A DNA stretch of 64,000 nt from Sciurus carolinensis (taxonomy: Eukaryota > Chordata > Mammalia > Rodentia > Sciuridae). Numbering within the stretch: position 1 is the first letter of the stretch; every line of letters starts with the position of its first letter. The position numbers and the translations under genes are program-made. The stretch spans positions 45,447,998 through 45,511,997 of the forward strand of contig NC_062223.1 in the NCBI RefSeq assembly GCF_902686445.1, read 5' to 3'. Below the pieces are notes generated by a model that worked only from the letters and a program-made list of their open reading frames with translations, was not told the DNA's origin and ran no database searches. Positions 53,981 through 63,665 of this stretch are shown here, in pieces.

Positions 53981-54204
53981 TTTTTTAATGGAGCCGCAGT
54001 GAAGCTGGCACACTTGATGGGTTGTTGTTTCTTAAATGTGTGTTCAATTTATAAATGCATAAATGTAGTCATTAGTCCAAGCACGTGACTGGGGTTAAAA
54101 GACTGAGGGTAGTAACTAGGAAATCGTTTCAATGGACATAGTAAACAGTATCTTAAAATTGTCGTAGCAGACAAATGAGAAAGGATAAGATCTTTCTTCT
54201 CCAG

Positions 54205-54350
54205 GGGGAGCTTGTTATAGTAGAAGCACTGTCTTAAGAAGCCAAAGATATGGGATCCAGACTCCCTTCCTCCATTCTTGCTGTGTGACCTCCTACAAGT
54301 TATTGAACCTCTCTGAACTACTGCTTCAAACAGTGCTCAATGCACTGGTC
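54205..54350 (+). repeat. MIR SINE
   Basis: GGGATCCAGACTCCCTTCCT, CTTGCTGTGTGACCTCCTAC, AAGTTATTGAACCTCTCTGA and ACTACTGCTTC follow MIR order. Confidence 0.7.
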
Positions 54351-54704
54351 TCTTGCAGACCATCCCAGTTTCAATATCTATGATTCCAGCAAAAATTCAA
54401 AATTTTCCTTTTAAAAAAATTAAACTTTGTAAAAAATATTTTCAGAATCATGTTTTTTTAAATCCAGAGTTATAGTTCACAAAAGAAGTATTTAAAAATT
54501 TTTAACCAAGGAAGTAGCATAGCTCTCTAAATATTGAGACTTTCACTGTATTTTCTTTTTGATGTTAAAATTCTGGCAATGAGTTTGGATAAGAAATACA
54601 ATTTCACCAAAGAAACCTTCATCTTTCTGTTATCCCAGACAGAGTTGGTGAGGAATCTCAAATGCTGCCACATCCTTAAACCACTTACATAGCAATACTC
54701 TCAT
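54351..54704. other. AT-rich unique sequence
   Basis: Nothing recognised; several A/T runs. Confidence 0.5.
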
Positions 54705-54800
54705 CCACGAATTCATCTAATTTTTATTGAGCAACTACTATGAGCTAACTCTGTGCTAGACTCTGAGCATACAATAGTAGACAAGTAGTGCTTACTCACA
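54705..54800 (-). repeat. L2 3' end, antisense
   Basis: AATTCATCTAATTTTTATTG, AGCAACTACTATGAGCTAAC, TCTGTGCTAGACTCTGAGCA and TACAATAGTAGACAAG follow the reversed L2 terminus. Confidence 0.75.
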
Positions 54801-54982
54801 ACAGGATTTTTTTATGGCAAGAAACCTAAATCTGCTCATTAAAGCTCATTTAAGCAGTGGGGAATTTAATTTAAGGACAGCAAGGCATCTTCCATAAGCC
54901 AAGGGTAGGCAGTAGAACTGGGTGTTGGGACTGTAACAAAGGGCTCCACAGCCGTCAGGACCACATGCAACTTCTCTATCTT

Positions 54983-55162
54983 ATCACTTAACCACTAAGC
55001 CACATCCCCAGCTCTTTTTAACTTTTTAATATTTTATTTAGAGACAGGGTTCTCGTTGAGTTGCTGAGGGCCTCATTAAGTTGCTGAGGCTGACTTTGAA
55101 CTTCCTCCTGCCTCAGCCTCCTAAGCCACTGGGATTTCAGGCATGTGCCACCAGGCCTGGCT
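54983..55162 (-). mobile_element. B1-dID composite SINE, 3' truncated
   Basis: On the - strand: AGCCAGGCCTGGTGGCACAT, GCCTGAAATCCCAGTGGCTT, AGGAGGCTGAGGCAGGAGGA, AGTTCAAAGTCAGCCTCAGC, AACTTAATGAGG, CCTGTCTCTAAATAAAATAT, then the start of the ID half GAGCTGGGGATGTGGCTTAG, TGGTTAAGTG. The rest of the ID and the tail are missing. An AACT(T/C)A..GAGG duplication in the B1 part matches the usual composite. Confidence 0.85.
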
Positions 55163-55197
55163 TCATTTCCTTCATTTTTATCTTTGTTTTGGTAGAA

Positions 55198-55232
55198 ACA
55201 CACACACACACACGCCCACACACGCACACCTA
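55198..55232 (+). repeat. Imperfect (CA)n tract
   Basis: CA units interrupted by CGCC and CGCA. An alternating purine-pyrimidine run. Confidence 0.85.
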
Positions 55233-56454
55233 CTTGCACATTGAAGAAGGCTTCCCTCCAGAGCACACAGCTTGACAAGCTGAGTTCCAGGGCTCATGTG
55301 CCCCTCGTTGGGTGGCCCTGTTCGTGGTGGCCCTGTTTGTACATGGCCTTCTCCTGGCATCCCCTAAATGGCATCCTCAGTCTTCAGTTCCACATGATTC
55401 TTCAAGCTAAGCTCCCCGCCAGTAAATGACCATAGCTCCTTGATCCAAATCCAGTTTCCTGGGAGAGAGAAGTTGGTTGGGCCAGGCGTCATCCTTTACC
55501 CCATAATAAACAGGGACCTGGGAGGAGACACGAGGAGCCATACCTCCACCTGGCTGGGACATCCCTAGAGGAGGACGCTGAAGAAGATGCGTGTTTCTGG
55601 ATCAGGTGGACCCATGTGGGATGCTGTGGGTAGCCACGTCCTGGCCTTGCAACTGCAGCTCTCAGACCCGGGGGTCTGGAAGGGCAAGACACCGCATGTT
55701 GACCATAGCTGTGCTCCAGCCAGTGTCTGGGAACCGTAGGGTCTGCTGGGATTTCAATTTACATCCTGTTCCTATCATTTTGAGACTGAGGCTCCTACCT
55801 TGGGCACTTCTCAGCTGTCCCCTTCCCTTATACAGCAGTTCTCACTGGGTCACCAGGACACAAAGAAGCAAGGACACAGGTCACAGGGGAAGAAAACTGT
55901 GTCCAACCCTCATAAACCTCTGCCCTGTGTCCCCAGCATCCTCAAACGCAGGAGGTACTCCAGTGACATGTGCCAGCATCCGTCTGAGATAGACTTTAAC
56001 TCTTGCCAAGACTCTTAGATCATCTTCTTAAGGCCTATTTGAGCTGCTTTCCTGAAAATAGCACTGAGAAAATTCTGTCTAGAAAGTATTACCTCATTTT
56101 ACTGGGTTGTGTGAGGGCGTATTGTAAGACATTCGATATTTTCATCTGAAAAAGAAATAGAAGAAGGGACAAAAATGATTGAATTGTATAGACTTGCCTC
56201 TTCCAGAGGTTGGCTTGGATCAACGTGGCTCAGTGATTTCATGCTTTGGCCCAATATCTTTGCCCCAAAAATGTAGTAGTGAGAGATAAAATATTAAAAT
56301 GGAAAATATAACAACAACCAAAAAGGTATAAAAAGCATAGCTGTGAAGTAAAAAAAAACTTCTCTGGAGCAACATAAATAGGGTGGAGGTGGGCTTTAGC
56401 TTCCTTCACTGTAAAAAGAAGCTAGAAAGTGCTGATCACTCCTGGGAGCTGGGG
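55233..56454. other. Unique sequence, no gene seen
   Basis: A 133-codon + frame (55591-55992) overlaps a 72-codon + frame and an antisense 67-codon frame, none protein-like. The short tandem GTGGCCCTGTT occurs twice (55313 and 55328 region). Confidence 0.5.
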
Positions 56455-56665
56455 TGGAGTTTCTCACCCTCAGGACTATGGATGTGTTGGGCAGATAATT
56501 CCTTGTAGTGGAATTGTCCTGGGTGTAGTAGGATGTTGACCACCATCCCTTGCCTTTATCCACTGGATGCAAGTAGCAGCTACTCACCCCTCTCTAGTTG
56601 TATCCACCAAAAATGTCACCAGACATTGTCAAATGTCCCTCAGTGCCTATGGAGGCTGGAGAACA
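56455..56665. mobile_element. hAT-Charlie MITE (MER5A-like), copy 3
   Basis: GTTTCTCACCCTCAGGACTA, AGATAATTCCTTGTAGTGGA, ATTGTCCTGGGTGTAGTAGG, CCCTTGCCTTTATCCACTGG, ATGCAAGTAGCAG, CCAAAAATGTCACCAGACAT and TGTCAAATGTCCCTCAG cover most of the element. Confidence 0.8.
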
Positions 56666-57356
56666 TGGAGCCTTTTGAGTAGGAATTGAACCAAGCTGGC
56701 CAGTGGCTCACAACTGGATGGTTGATTTTTCCCAATACTACATGGAACAGGAGCCCTGAGACGCCATTATCTTCCTGGAGGTTGTCTTCATGAAAGGAAT
56801 TGGAAAGCTGTCAACCAAGGGAAGTCCCACAAGGTGTGAAAGGTCAAATGAACAACAAATGAGATGATATCCCAATAGAAGTCTTGGAAATAAAAAAGGT
56901 AGTCACTGAACCAAATAGATATATAAATATGTACATATCAATAGGATAAGCCATAGATTAACACAGTTGAAGAAAGAATTGGTGAGTTGGAAGATAGCAC
57001 AGCATTAACTCAGAATGGTCCTCTAACAGAAGAGTTTAACAAAACAATAATTTTTTTTAAAAAATTTGAGACAAAGAGGATAGATCAAAGCCTCTAACAA
57101 AGGGAATGGGAGAGAAACAGTATCTGACAAAAACTGAAGAAAGACATGAGCCCCTGAAGTTAAAAGTGCATGCCAAATCCCACCAGTAAATATGAAGAAA
57201 TAGTCACAACTAGACACAGCACAGCAAACCTGTAATAGCCCCCAAATAATACTTTAATATCAATAACAAAGGCCAGCAGACATTGAAGTCATATGTTCCA
57301 AGCGTTAAGGGACTATAAATGTAAAATATTCTACTCCACAAAATTATTATTTTAGA

Positions 57357-57465
57357 GTAGGGGCCTGCAAACTTTTTCTTAAAGGGCCAGATAGTAAATA
57401 TTTTGAACTTCGGGGTCTATGGTCATTTTCATACCTATATCACATTAAGGAGGAAAAGAGAAATA
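57357..57465. mobile_element. hAT-Charlie-type MITE fossil, copy 2
   Basis: GGGGCCTGCAAACTTTTTCT, TAAAGGGCCAGATAGTAAAT, ATTTTGAACTTCGGGGTC, TATGGTC match the family seen at 3524. Only the left half is present. Confidence 0.75.
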
Positions 57466-57501
57466 CTGAATAATTGAGACTGTTGTACAAATTCAGTAGT
57501 A

Positions 57502-57927
57502 TTTTAATCATCTTTTACATCACTGTGACCAAATACCCAATAGGAACAACTCAAAGAAGGAAAAGTTTATTTGGGGCTCATAGTTTCAGAGGTCTCAGTC
57601 CATAGCCAGCCAATTTTATTGCTCTGGGCCCGAGGTAAAGCAGCACATCATGGTGGAAGGGCCCAGTGGAGGAAAGTCACTCAGCTCCTGGCTGGGTCGG
57701 GAGGGAGGGGGAGAGGCACAGGGAAGATGACCCTTTCCAGAGCACACCCCCAGTGACTCACCTCCTCCAGCCAAGCCTCACCTGCCTACAGTCACCACCC
57801 AGTCAGTCTGTTCAAACTAGGGTGGACAGATTGGGTTACAGTTCTCATAATCTAATCATTTACTTCTGAATATTCCTGCATTAGCAGGAGCTTTGGAGGG
57901 ACACCTCATATTCAAACCAAAACAAGT
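57502..57927 (-). mobile_element. Rodent-type MaLR solo LTR
   Basis: ATCATCTTTTACATCACTGT, GACCAAATACCCAATAGGAA, AAAGTTTATTTGGGGCTCAT, AGTTTCAGAGGTCTCAGTCC, ATAGCCAGCCAATTTTATTG, TAAAGCAGCACATCATGGTG, CCCCCAGTGACTCACCTCCT, CATTAGCAGGAGCTTTGGAG, GGACACCTCATATTCAAACC and AAAACAA are full-length landmarks. Confidence 0.9.
57694..57711 (+). other. G-quadruplex motif in LTR
   Basis: GGGTCGGGAGGGAGGGGG has four G runs with loops TC, A and A, an unusually compact motif. Confidence 0.65.
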
Positions 57928-58329
57928 AAGCAGGTTAAAATATTAAGGATAACCACTAGAAAAATAGAAATATAGCTTCCAAATCAACATAATAAACAAG
58001 AATTACAGAACACTTTGTCCACCTAGAAAGTCAGAAAAAGAATGGAAATAAGCTATGAAATGAATAGCCAACAGAAACACACAAAATCAGAAGGTAGACA
58101 TAATTCAGTATCTAAAAAATGGAACTAATCCATTAAATGACAGAGACTCTGAGATGGATCAAAATAAAATAAAGGTCTACAAAACCCAGTTAGATTTTGA
58201 CTCCAGACTCTTCTAAAAGGCAATCATGATTACTTCATAAGTGAAAGACACTCAGATCGTTCCTCCCTGCTCAGGAGAATATCCAGTTCCCACAGACGAT
58301 TTAGCACATTTTGGTTAAATTCATCAATA

Positions 58330-58600
58330 CACAGTCCCTGACTTGGAATGGTTTGACCCGAATTTTTGACATTAAATGATGGTGTGAAAGATAGACACAT
58401 TGATCTTTGCCTAGTCTAGTGATAAGCAGTACCATCCTCCCTGCCCCTGCCATGCTGGGCAGTGCAGGGGTCACAAAGGGAAACCCACAGCATGCTGTGT
58501 TGCTCAGTAGGTGGGTGGATCCCATGCATTTTCAACTTCGAGATGTTTTCAATTTACAATGGGTTTCCTGGTATGAACTCCATCGTAAGCCAAGGTGTGG
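58330..58600. mobile_element. Tigger-like DNA-transposon fossil
   Basis: GACTTGGAATGGTTTGACCC, TTTTTGACATTAAATGATGG, TGTGAAAG, CATGCTGGGCAGTGCAGG, ATTTTCAACTTCGAGATGTT, TTCAATTTACAATGGGTTTC, TGGTATGAACTCCATCGTAA and GCCAAGG follow an old DNA element whose inverted ends read TACGATGGGTTTATCGGGA-like. Family name by recollection. Confidence 0.6.
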
Positions 58601-59734
58601 AGGTCCTCTCTGCCACGTTCCATGTGGAGGAGGAAAGGGTTATCTGCCGGAGGAGGGTGGTGGCAGTTTTTCTATTACTCAAAAACTTATCTACTCAGTA
58701 AACACACAAGAGCCGATACTCTTTTTATAGGAGAGGGGGCGTGACAGGTCTGACCATACCAGCTCTGGCCTCTTACGACAACCTGGAGTCGCCCAACTCT
58801 CCTTTATTTATAATATACAGGTAAAGGGGGCAAGGACTGGGAGGAGCTGCTTCTGTGATGGACAGGATAGGGTGGAGTTAGGGGAGCCATTCTCTTAGGG
58901 GGAAAATTCCAGAAGGAGACAGGGAACCACTCCCACACAGCGCCACATGCTTCCTGGCAGTTCCTAGAAGGCAGGCCTCTGCGTCCCATGGCTCAACCTA
59001 GTCTGATTCTGCTAAACAAGCATGACTTCCCACATGAAGGAGCATCTATAGTTCTTTCCAGGAACTGATAGCTGGGAAAGAAGTTGAACTGGAAGGTATA
59101 CAGGGTCTTTCCAACTCTAAAAATCCAAGACTTAATGCTTCCCCAGGCCTGATGCGCAGTCTTGGTGGACAGAGCTTTGTGCCAGCATCCAGGCATGTCG
59201 CGACACCAAGGTTACCACTGACCACATGATGGAGGCTGGCCTTGCCACTTGCACATTTAACATTTGGAATGTAATCTGGACTTCCGTGTTGCCACTGGCT
59301 GGTGCTAAGGAGCCTTTTGCAGATGGGCAGATGCTTGTTATTGCCATTTGCTTATGGGCAGCATGGAGATTGGGCTGTATAAGGCAGGAGAGGGCCTTTT
59401 GCTCCTAATATGTTATGAACGTTTGATCAGAGTGGGAATTTTCTGTCATGGGTGATTAGTATCAGCTCAGATTAATATTCACTTTCCCTAATTCAGTAGG
59501 AAAAGTGCCAACATAAGAACACTTTGCAATGAGATGGAGGCAGAATGAGGCGGTGCATGAGTTCCAGGGTCTCCCTTTGGAAAGCTGGGGGGATCCCCCA
59601 CCACCAGCCCCCTGTGTATTTTTTTTCTCTTCTTTTCCATTCTTATAAAAATTCCTGAATTCATAAGTTATCCAACCCAAATCACAGGAATGGCAGAGCT
59701 TCTCCACGTTTCCATCCACAAATACATAATCATG
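58601..59734. other. Unique sequence, no gene seen
   Basis: Frames of 60-107 codons on both strands overlap. 59150-59350 is repeat-free with a few CpGs (GTCGCGACACC near 59198) but no motif cluster. Confidence 0.5.
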
Positions 59735-59965
59735 ATCATTATCATTATAGTGCTGATTATAGCAGCCATGCACTGAGTGACTACTGTATACCAGGTCCTG
59801 GGCTGACTCCTCTACACTATTAATGCACGGAATTCCCTTCAGCACCCTCTTATCCATTTTACATATGTAGAAACTGAAGCTTGGAGGGGTTGTGACTTGC
59901 CGAGAGTTCACACAGCCAGGAAGCAGCCCATAGAACCCCAGCTTAGCAGGGGGTACTGGCAGCCA
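59735..59965 (-). repeat. MIR SINE, antisense, near full length
   Basis: TGAGTGACTACTGTATACCA, GGTCCTGGGCTGACTCC, CATTTTACATATGTAGAAAC, TGAAGCTTGGAGGGGTTGTG, ACTTGCCGAGAGTTCACACA, GCCAGGAAGCAGCCCATAGA and ACCCCAGCTTAGC are in antisense MIR order. Confidence 0.8.
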
Positions 59966-60029
59966 GCTACATGGAGCAGGGTCACTCCTGCTATGGGGAA
60001 GAGGTTCTTTCTGCTTTGATTTTGTTTTG

Positions 60030-60030
<1 letters not shown>

Positions 60031-60077
<47 letters not shown>
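60031..60077 (+). repeat. (GT)n microsatellite
   Basis: About 23 uninterrupted GT units, the longest pure dinucleotide tract here. It gives a threonine-histidine run in the 217-codon - frame 59462-60115. Confidence 0.97.
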
Positions 60078-60079
<2 letters not shown>

Positions 60080-60099
60080 AAAGAATCTTTTAGGCTCTA

Positions 60100-60290
60100 G
60101 ACCACAATTTCTCAACCTCAGTTCTATGACATTGTGGCAGGAGAATTCTTTGCTAGGGGGCTTGTCCTGTGTATTGTAGGATAGTAAGCAGTAGCCCCTC
60201 CACCCTAGGTCATTAAATCAAAACCCTCCCCAGAAATTGTCAAGGGTCCCCTAGGACCCCAAATTGCTTGAATTCAAGAACCAGTGCTGA
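60100..60290. mobile_element. hAT-Charlie MITE (MER5A-like), copy 4
   Basis: ACCACAATTTCTCAACCTCA, GTTCTATGACATTGTGGCAG, GAGAATTCTTTGCTAGGGGG, CTTGTCCTGTGTATTGTAGG, ATAGTAAGCAGTAGCCCC and AGAAATTGTCAAGGGTCCCC, ending TCAAGAACCAGTGCTG, cover the whole element. Confidence 0.85.
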
Positions 60291-60614
60291 TGACCAGGCT
60301 CTTCCATCCTCTTGTGAGCGTCTCACAGGAAGGAGATCCCACCGTCCTCCTGCCCCAAGGTATCTGACCAGACTGTTGTTCACAGAGATGGGGGGTAACT
60401 CTTGAGTATCATTCCAGGTGAAAATGGGTTTCCTGAGTCCTGAAATTTTGCTGTGACAGGACTGCTGGCCCTGAGTCTCCTGGCAGTCACACTGGGTTGT
60501 TCCCCAGCAGCTCTTTAGTGGGAACTGCTCTACACATGCATGGGGCAGCATGTGTCCAGCCAGAGCAGATGGGTTTAGTTAGTGTAGAGCTGTGGTTTTG
60601 TTTTGTTTTTTGGG
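60291..60614. other. Unique sequence, no gene seen
   Basis: A 103-codon - frame (60240-60551) begins inside the MITE and is not supported. Confidence 0.5.
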
Positions 60615-60619
<5 letters not shown>

Positions 60620-60645
<26 letters not shown>

Positions 60646-60900
60646 TATAAAGAAGAGAAATTAAATTCTCATGGTTCTGGAGGCTGGAAGTCAGGGACCC
60701 AGGTCCTGTTCTGGTGAGGGCCCTCTTCCAGGTTGCTGACAGCCAACGGCTCCTTGTATCTTCATATGGCAGACACCTAATCATTTCCCAAAGGCCCCGC
60801 CTCTAATTCTATCACATGACATATTAGGTAGGAGCTCAGCATATGAATTTGGGAGCAGAGGGACACAGAAATGTGGTCCATTGCAATAATAATTCGTATT
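60620..60900 (-). mobile_element. MaLR-type LTR fragment with T run
   Basis: AATTAAATTCTCATGGTTCT, GGAGGCTGGAAGTCAGGGAC, GTTCTGGTGAGGGCCCTCTT, CCAGGTTGCTGACAGCC, ATCATTTCCCAAAGGCCCCG, CCTCTAATTCTATCACATGA and GCATATGAATTTGGGAGC are antisense MST/MLT1-type LTR landmarks. The 5' part is replaced by a 28-nt T run (60615-60642). Confidence 0.7.
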
Positions 60901-61057
60901 CTCAGGGTATAGTCTTTATCTTACATGGGCCAATAAGTTCTGCCTCCCAGGACACCAGAAGTAGGACCAGATGAGTGTCTTCTGGTGGCTATAGCTGTGA
61001 CCTGCAAACATGGCGACTCTGTGGCCATCTTTCTGTCCAAGACACTAACTGATACAG

Positions 61058-61240
61058 AGCAGTGGTTCTCAAAGTGGGTGCCCAAATCAATAGCAGCAAT
61101 AGTGTTACCTGGGAACTGTTTAGAAGCACAACTTCTCAGGTTCCTCCTTAGACCTACTGATTCAGAAGCTCTGAGGAGGAGCCCAGCAGCCTGCATTTGA
61201 TCACATCTTCCAGGCAATTCTGATGCTTGCTGAAGTCAAT
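61058..61240 (+). mobile_element. hAT-Charlie MITE, second type
   Basis: GAGCAGTGGTTCTCAAAGTG, TGTTACCTGGGAACTGTTTA, GAAGCACAACTTCTCAGGTT, AGACCTACTGATTCAGAAGC, TCTGAGGAGGAGCCCAGCAG and CAGGCAATTCTGATGC are a standard nonautonomous hAT element of another family. The right terminal repeat is lost. Confidence 0.85.
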
Positions 61241-61739
61241 ATAGAGGGTGAGAGAGTTCAGGGAATATGATTCCAGGCTGAGCTGGACCTTCCCGGTGCT
61301 ACTTCTTCCTTATGCCAGCATGTCCCTGCCCTTGAATCGGGTGTGCTGAGAACAATCCTTCCTTTCTTTCTCGTTCCTCAGGTTGATTGAAGTTGGTTTT
61401 CTCCCTCACTCATTCACCTCACAATATGACTATATACAATTCACGTAGAGAGGAAATTATATGGAACAATATCACCCTGGCTGCTCAGAAAAAGACTGCA
61501 ATTTTATCAGGGGCTCTTGGACATATTTAAAAAGCTCCAGAGAAAATACCCCATGGTTTTTTCTTATTACGAAGATCAAGAATTGTGTTTGTGTGTGTGT
61601 CTGCTTAAAGAAGATTATCTGCTGACAAAAAACACACATACCCTTCTCCCTTGGGATTCTTCAGTGTTACAGGCTTGGGATTCTCTTGCCTATTCCTGCG
61701 CTCATTTCTCCCAGGTTAATCTGGAATTAAAATAGATCT
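61241..61739. other. Unique sequence, no gene seen
   Basis: No repeat recognised. A 72-codon + frame (61517-61735) shows no domain. Confidence 0.5.
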
Positions 61740-61830
61740 CAATCAGCCAACAAATATTTATGGAATGCCTACAAGGTACCAGGTGTTTGGAGGTCACCGT
61801 TTCCACTTAGTCACCCCTCAAAGCATTTAT
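61740..61830 (-). repeat. L2 3' end, antisense
   Basis: AGCCAACAAATATTTATGGA, ATGCCTACAAGGTACCAGGT and GTTTGGAGGTCACCG match the reversed L2 terminus. Confidence 0.7.
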
Positions 61831-62399
61831 TGTTTTTAAGAGAGAATGACATTATTTTAGGACTGTGTATTACAACCTGGAGTCGAAGGTTTAGGATTAC
61901 GTTTGGTACCATGCTTAGAAGAAACCCAAAAGAGAGTCCTGAGCTGCGGGGGTGCAGGGAGCGGGGGGTTCTGGGGAAAGCGGGAGGAGCCGTGGTAAGC
62001 AGGGAAGGCTTACCTGGGAAGAGGTTGCACCTGAGTCACCTCATATGATGAGGTGTCCACCAGGCAGAGGAGGCCAGGGAAAGAGGGTGGTCATTTTGTG
62101 GTTTGCAAACACCACAGGGATGATTTATGTGAGCTTTTCCTTTCTCATTCCTGTCCTGATTCTGCCTGGGAGGCTACGGAATCATATAAACATTGGAAAG
62201 AAGGTGGAGACTTCTTGAAATTTCTTTGAGCCTCCAGAAACTGTGTCCAGCACTGTCAGTTCCTCTCTCTGGACATAATTTATGAACCGGACTTTGAAGA
62301 TGATATGGCTGAACATAACTGGCCTTTAAAATCATCTTTGTAAGGAAAATAGATTGTATGTTGGTTTAGGAGAAAAATAAAGACTATGAAGGGGAAAAA
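61831..62399. other. Unique sequence with G4 motif
   Basis: G runs at 61948-61976 (GGGGG, GGG, GGGGGG, GGGG with loops of 3-4) form a quadruplex motif on the + strand. Frames of 72 and 88 codons (+) across it are not supported. Confidence 0.5.
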
Positions 62400-62905
62400 A
62401 TTCTCTATTAAGTTTTATAATTATAATATGAAAATTCAGTTGATTCCCTTTATCATAGTGAGTCATTAAAGACTGAAGTAGGTTCCCAGCCTTTTGTTTC
62501 CAGAACAATCCCCTAGAGGCTTAGCGCTCTGTCATCCAAATGGGCCTGATTAAAGCAGGGAACCTCTATCTTCAGATTACTGCTCTCCGTCATTAGCATT
62601 ATGTTATCTTGCTCTTCAGACTGATTTTTAATTTTTATGCTTGCAATTATAAATGATTTACAGGGACATTCATTGCCCGACCTGTCCTGAGTCATTAAAT
62701 TCACCTAGGTTGAATAGCCCGATGTGCACCTGAAATTAACCAAATCAGTGACATTATCTTGCTGGATTTTTCAGAGGCCTTAGAAATAGGGAAGAAACTC
62801 CGTTCTCCTTTTTAACTCCTTGGCTTAATGGGAGAATATTTTTAATTGATAAAAGAGGTAATTAGCCAAGGCTAAGAGGTGCACACTAATTGTGCAGTAT
62901 ATCTT
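62400..62905. promoter_or_regulatory. Strong candidate conserved noncoding element
   Basis: Repeat-free AT-rich block. The 12-mer TGAGTCATTAAA (AP-1 TGAGTCA fused to ATTAAA) occurs twice, at 62459-62470 and 62688-62699. Other cores: TATAATTATAATATG (62416), CCTGATTAAAGC (near 62546), TTTTTAATTGATAAAAG (near 62839), GGTAATTAGCC (near 62859) and CACTAATTGTGC (near 62884). Architecture resembles a developmental enhancer. Confidence 0.5.
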
Positions 62906-63024
62906 GCAGAGTAAGTTTGACCATGGTTTTTGGAATAGAAGGGAAGTGAGAAGATAACCTGAATGGGGTTACTTGGCATGTATTTTACCTCCCTCCGTCC
63001 GTCAGGTCCTGGAAAGGAACTATG

Positions 63025-63665
63025 CTAATGTTTACTGAGCACCTACTAAGTGCCAGAAACAAGAACTCCTATCGGGGTCTCGTCTCTCTTCTCCATGGTT
63101 TGCATTGTATTGCTCTGATGCAGGGAATGGAAATTCCTTGGACCAGTGCAGATGATATAAAGACTGATCTCTTTCTCAAGCTAAGGAAGAAGGGTCTGAA
63201 GACGGTTTCTTGCTCTGTCTCTATCACACAGAATCCAGGTTGCTGCTCTTATTCTGCTTTTCTTTCTCATTTCCCCCTTTTACCTCCTAGCTCTCCTTTT
63301 TTCTTACTGGCTTCCTCTGTTTGTTTTGTGAGTGGGTCTGAATAGCCACTCAAACCCCATTTGCCCAGGGACTTTCGTTTTAAACCCCCACCCCCTGACC
63401 TGGCAACCGTCCACTCCTTTTAGTTAAAATTCCCTATGCAACACCAGAGTTTCCAATCAGCTTGTGAGCATCTGCCCTTGAGTCAGGAACATGTCCTTTG
63501 TCTGCTGTGGACAGAGAATTGTAGGCAGAACAAATAGTTGGGAGATAATGATATATGGTACATTTTAAAAACAGGCACTACCCTTCCCATTTTACAGATG
63601 AGGAAACCAAGGCTAATGGAGGTTAAGTTATTGGTGAGAGGTCAGCTGGGAAGGCTCAGAGGCAG
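63025..63665 (-). repeat. Two antisense MIR pieces, 480 bp apart
   Basis: 63025-63061 reads GTTTACTGAGCACCTACTAA and GTGCCAGAAAC. 63545-63665 reads CATTTTACAGATGAGGAAAC, CAAGGCTAATGGAGGTTAAG and TTATTGGTGAGAGG. Both have the same orientation and are in the right order, so they may be one MIR split by an insertion I cannot identify. Confidence 0.55.

Larger units (their letters stand above)
56790..58200 (+). mobile_element. Old L1M/HAL1-like ORF1 region, interrupted
   Basis: Part 1 (56790-57356): AAAGAATTGGTGAGTTGGAA, AATTTGAGACAAAGAGG, CAGTATCTGACAAAAACTGA, AGAAAGACATGAGCCCC, AACAAAGGCCAGCAGACATT and AAATATTCTACTCCACA follow the L1 ORF1 end. Part 2 (57928-58200): ATAACCACTAGAAAAATAGA, AATATAGCTTCCAAATCAAC, AAAATCAGAAGGTAGACATA, CCATTAAATGACAGAGACTC and AGGTCTACAAAACCCAGTTA follow the ORF1-ORF2 junction. 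No open frame survives. Interrupted by an hAT MITE and an LTR. Confidence 0.7.

Noticed and set aside
60031..60077. Possible CRISPR-like or minisatellite array
   Set aside because: A pure GT dinucleotide tract without repeat-spacer structure. No CRISPR array would be expected in this genome.
59462..60115. 217-codon reading frame on the - strand
   Set aside because: It begins beside and runs through the (GT)n tract (His-Thr repeats), then through an antisense MIR. A composite of repeats.
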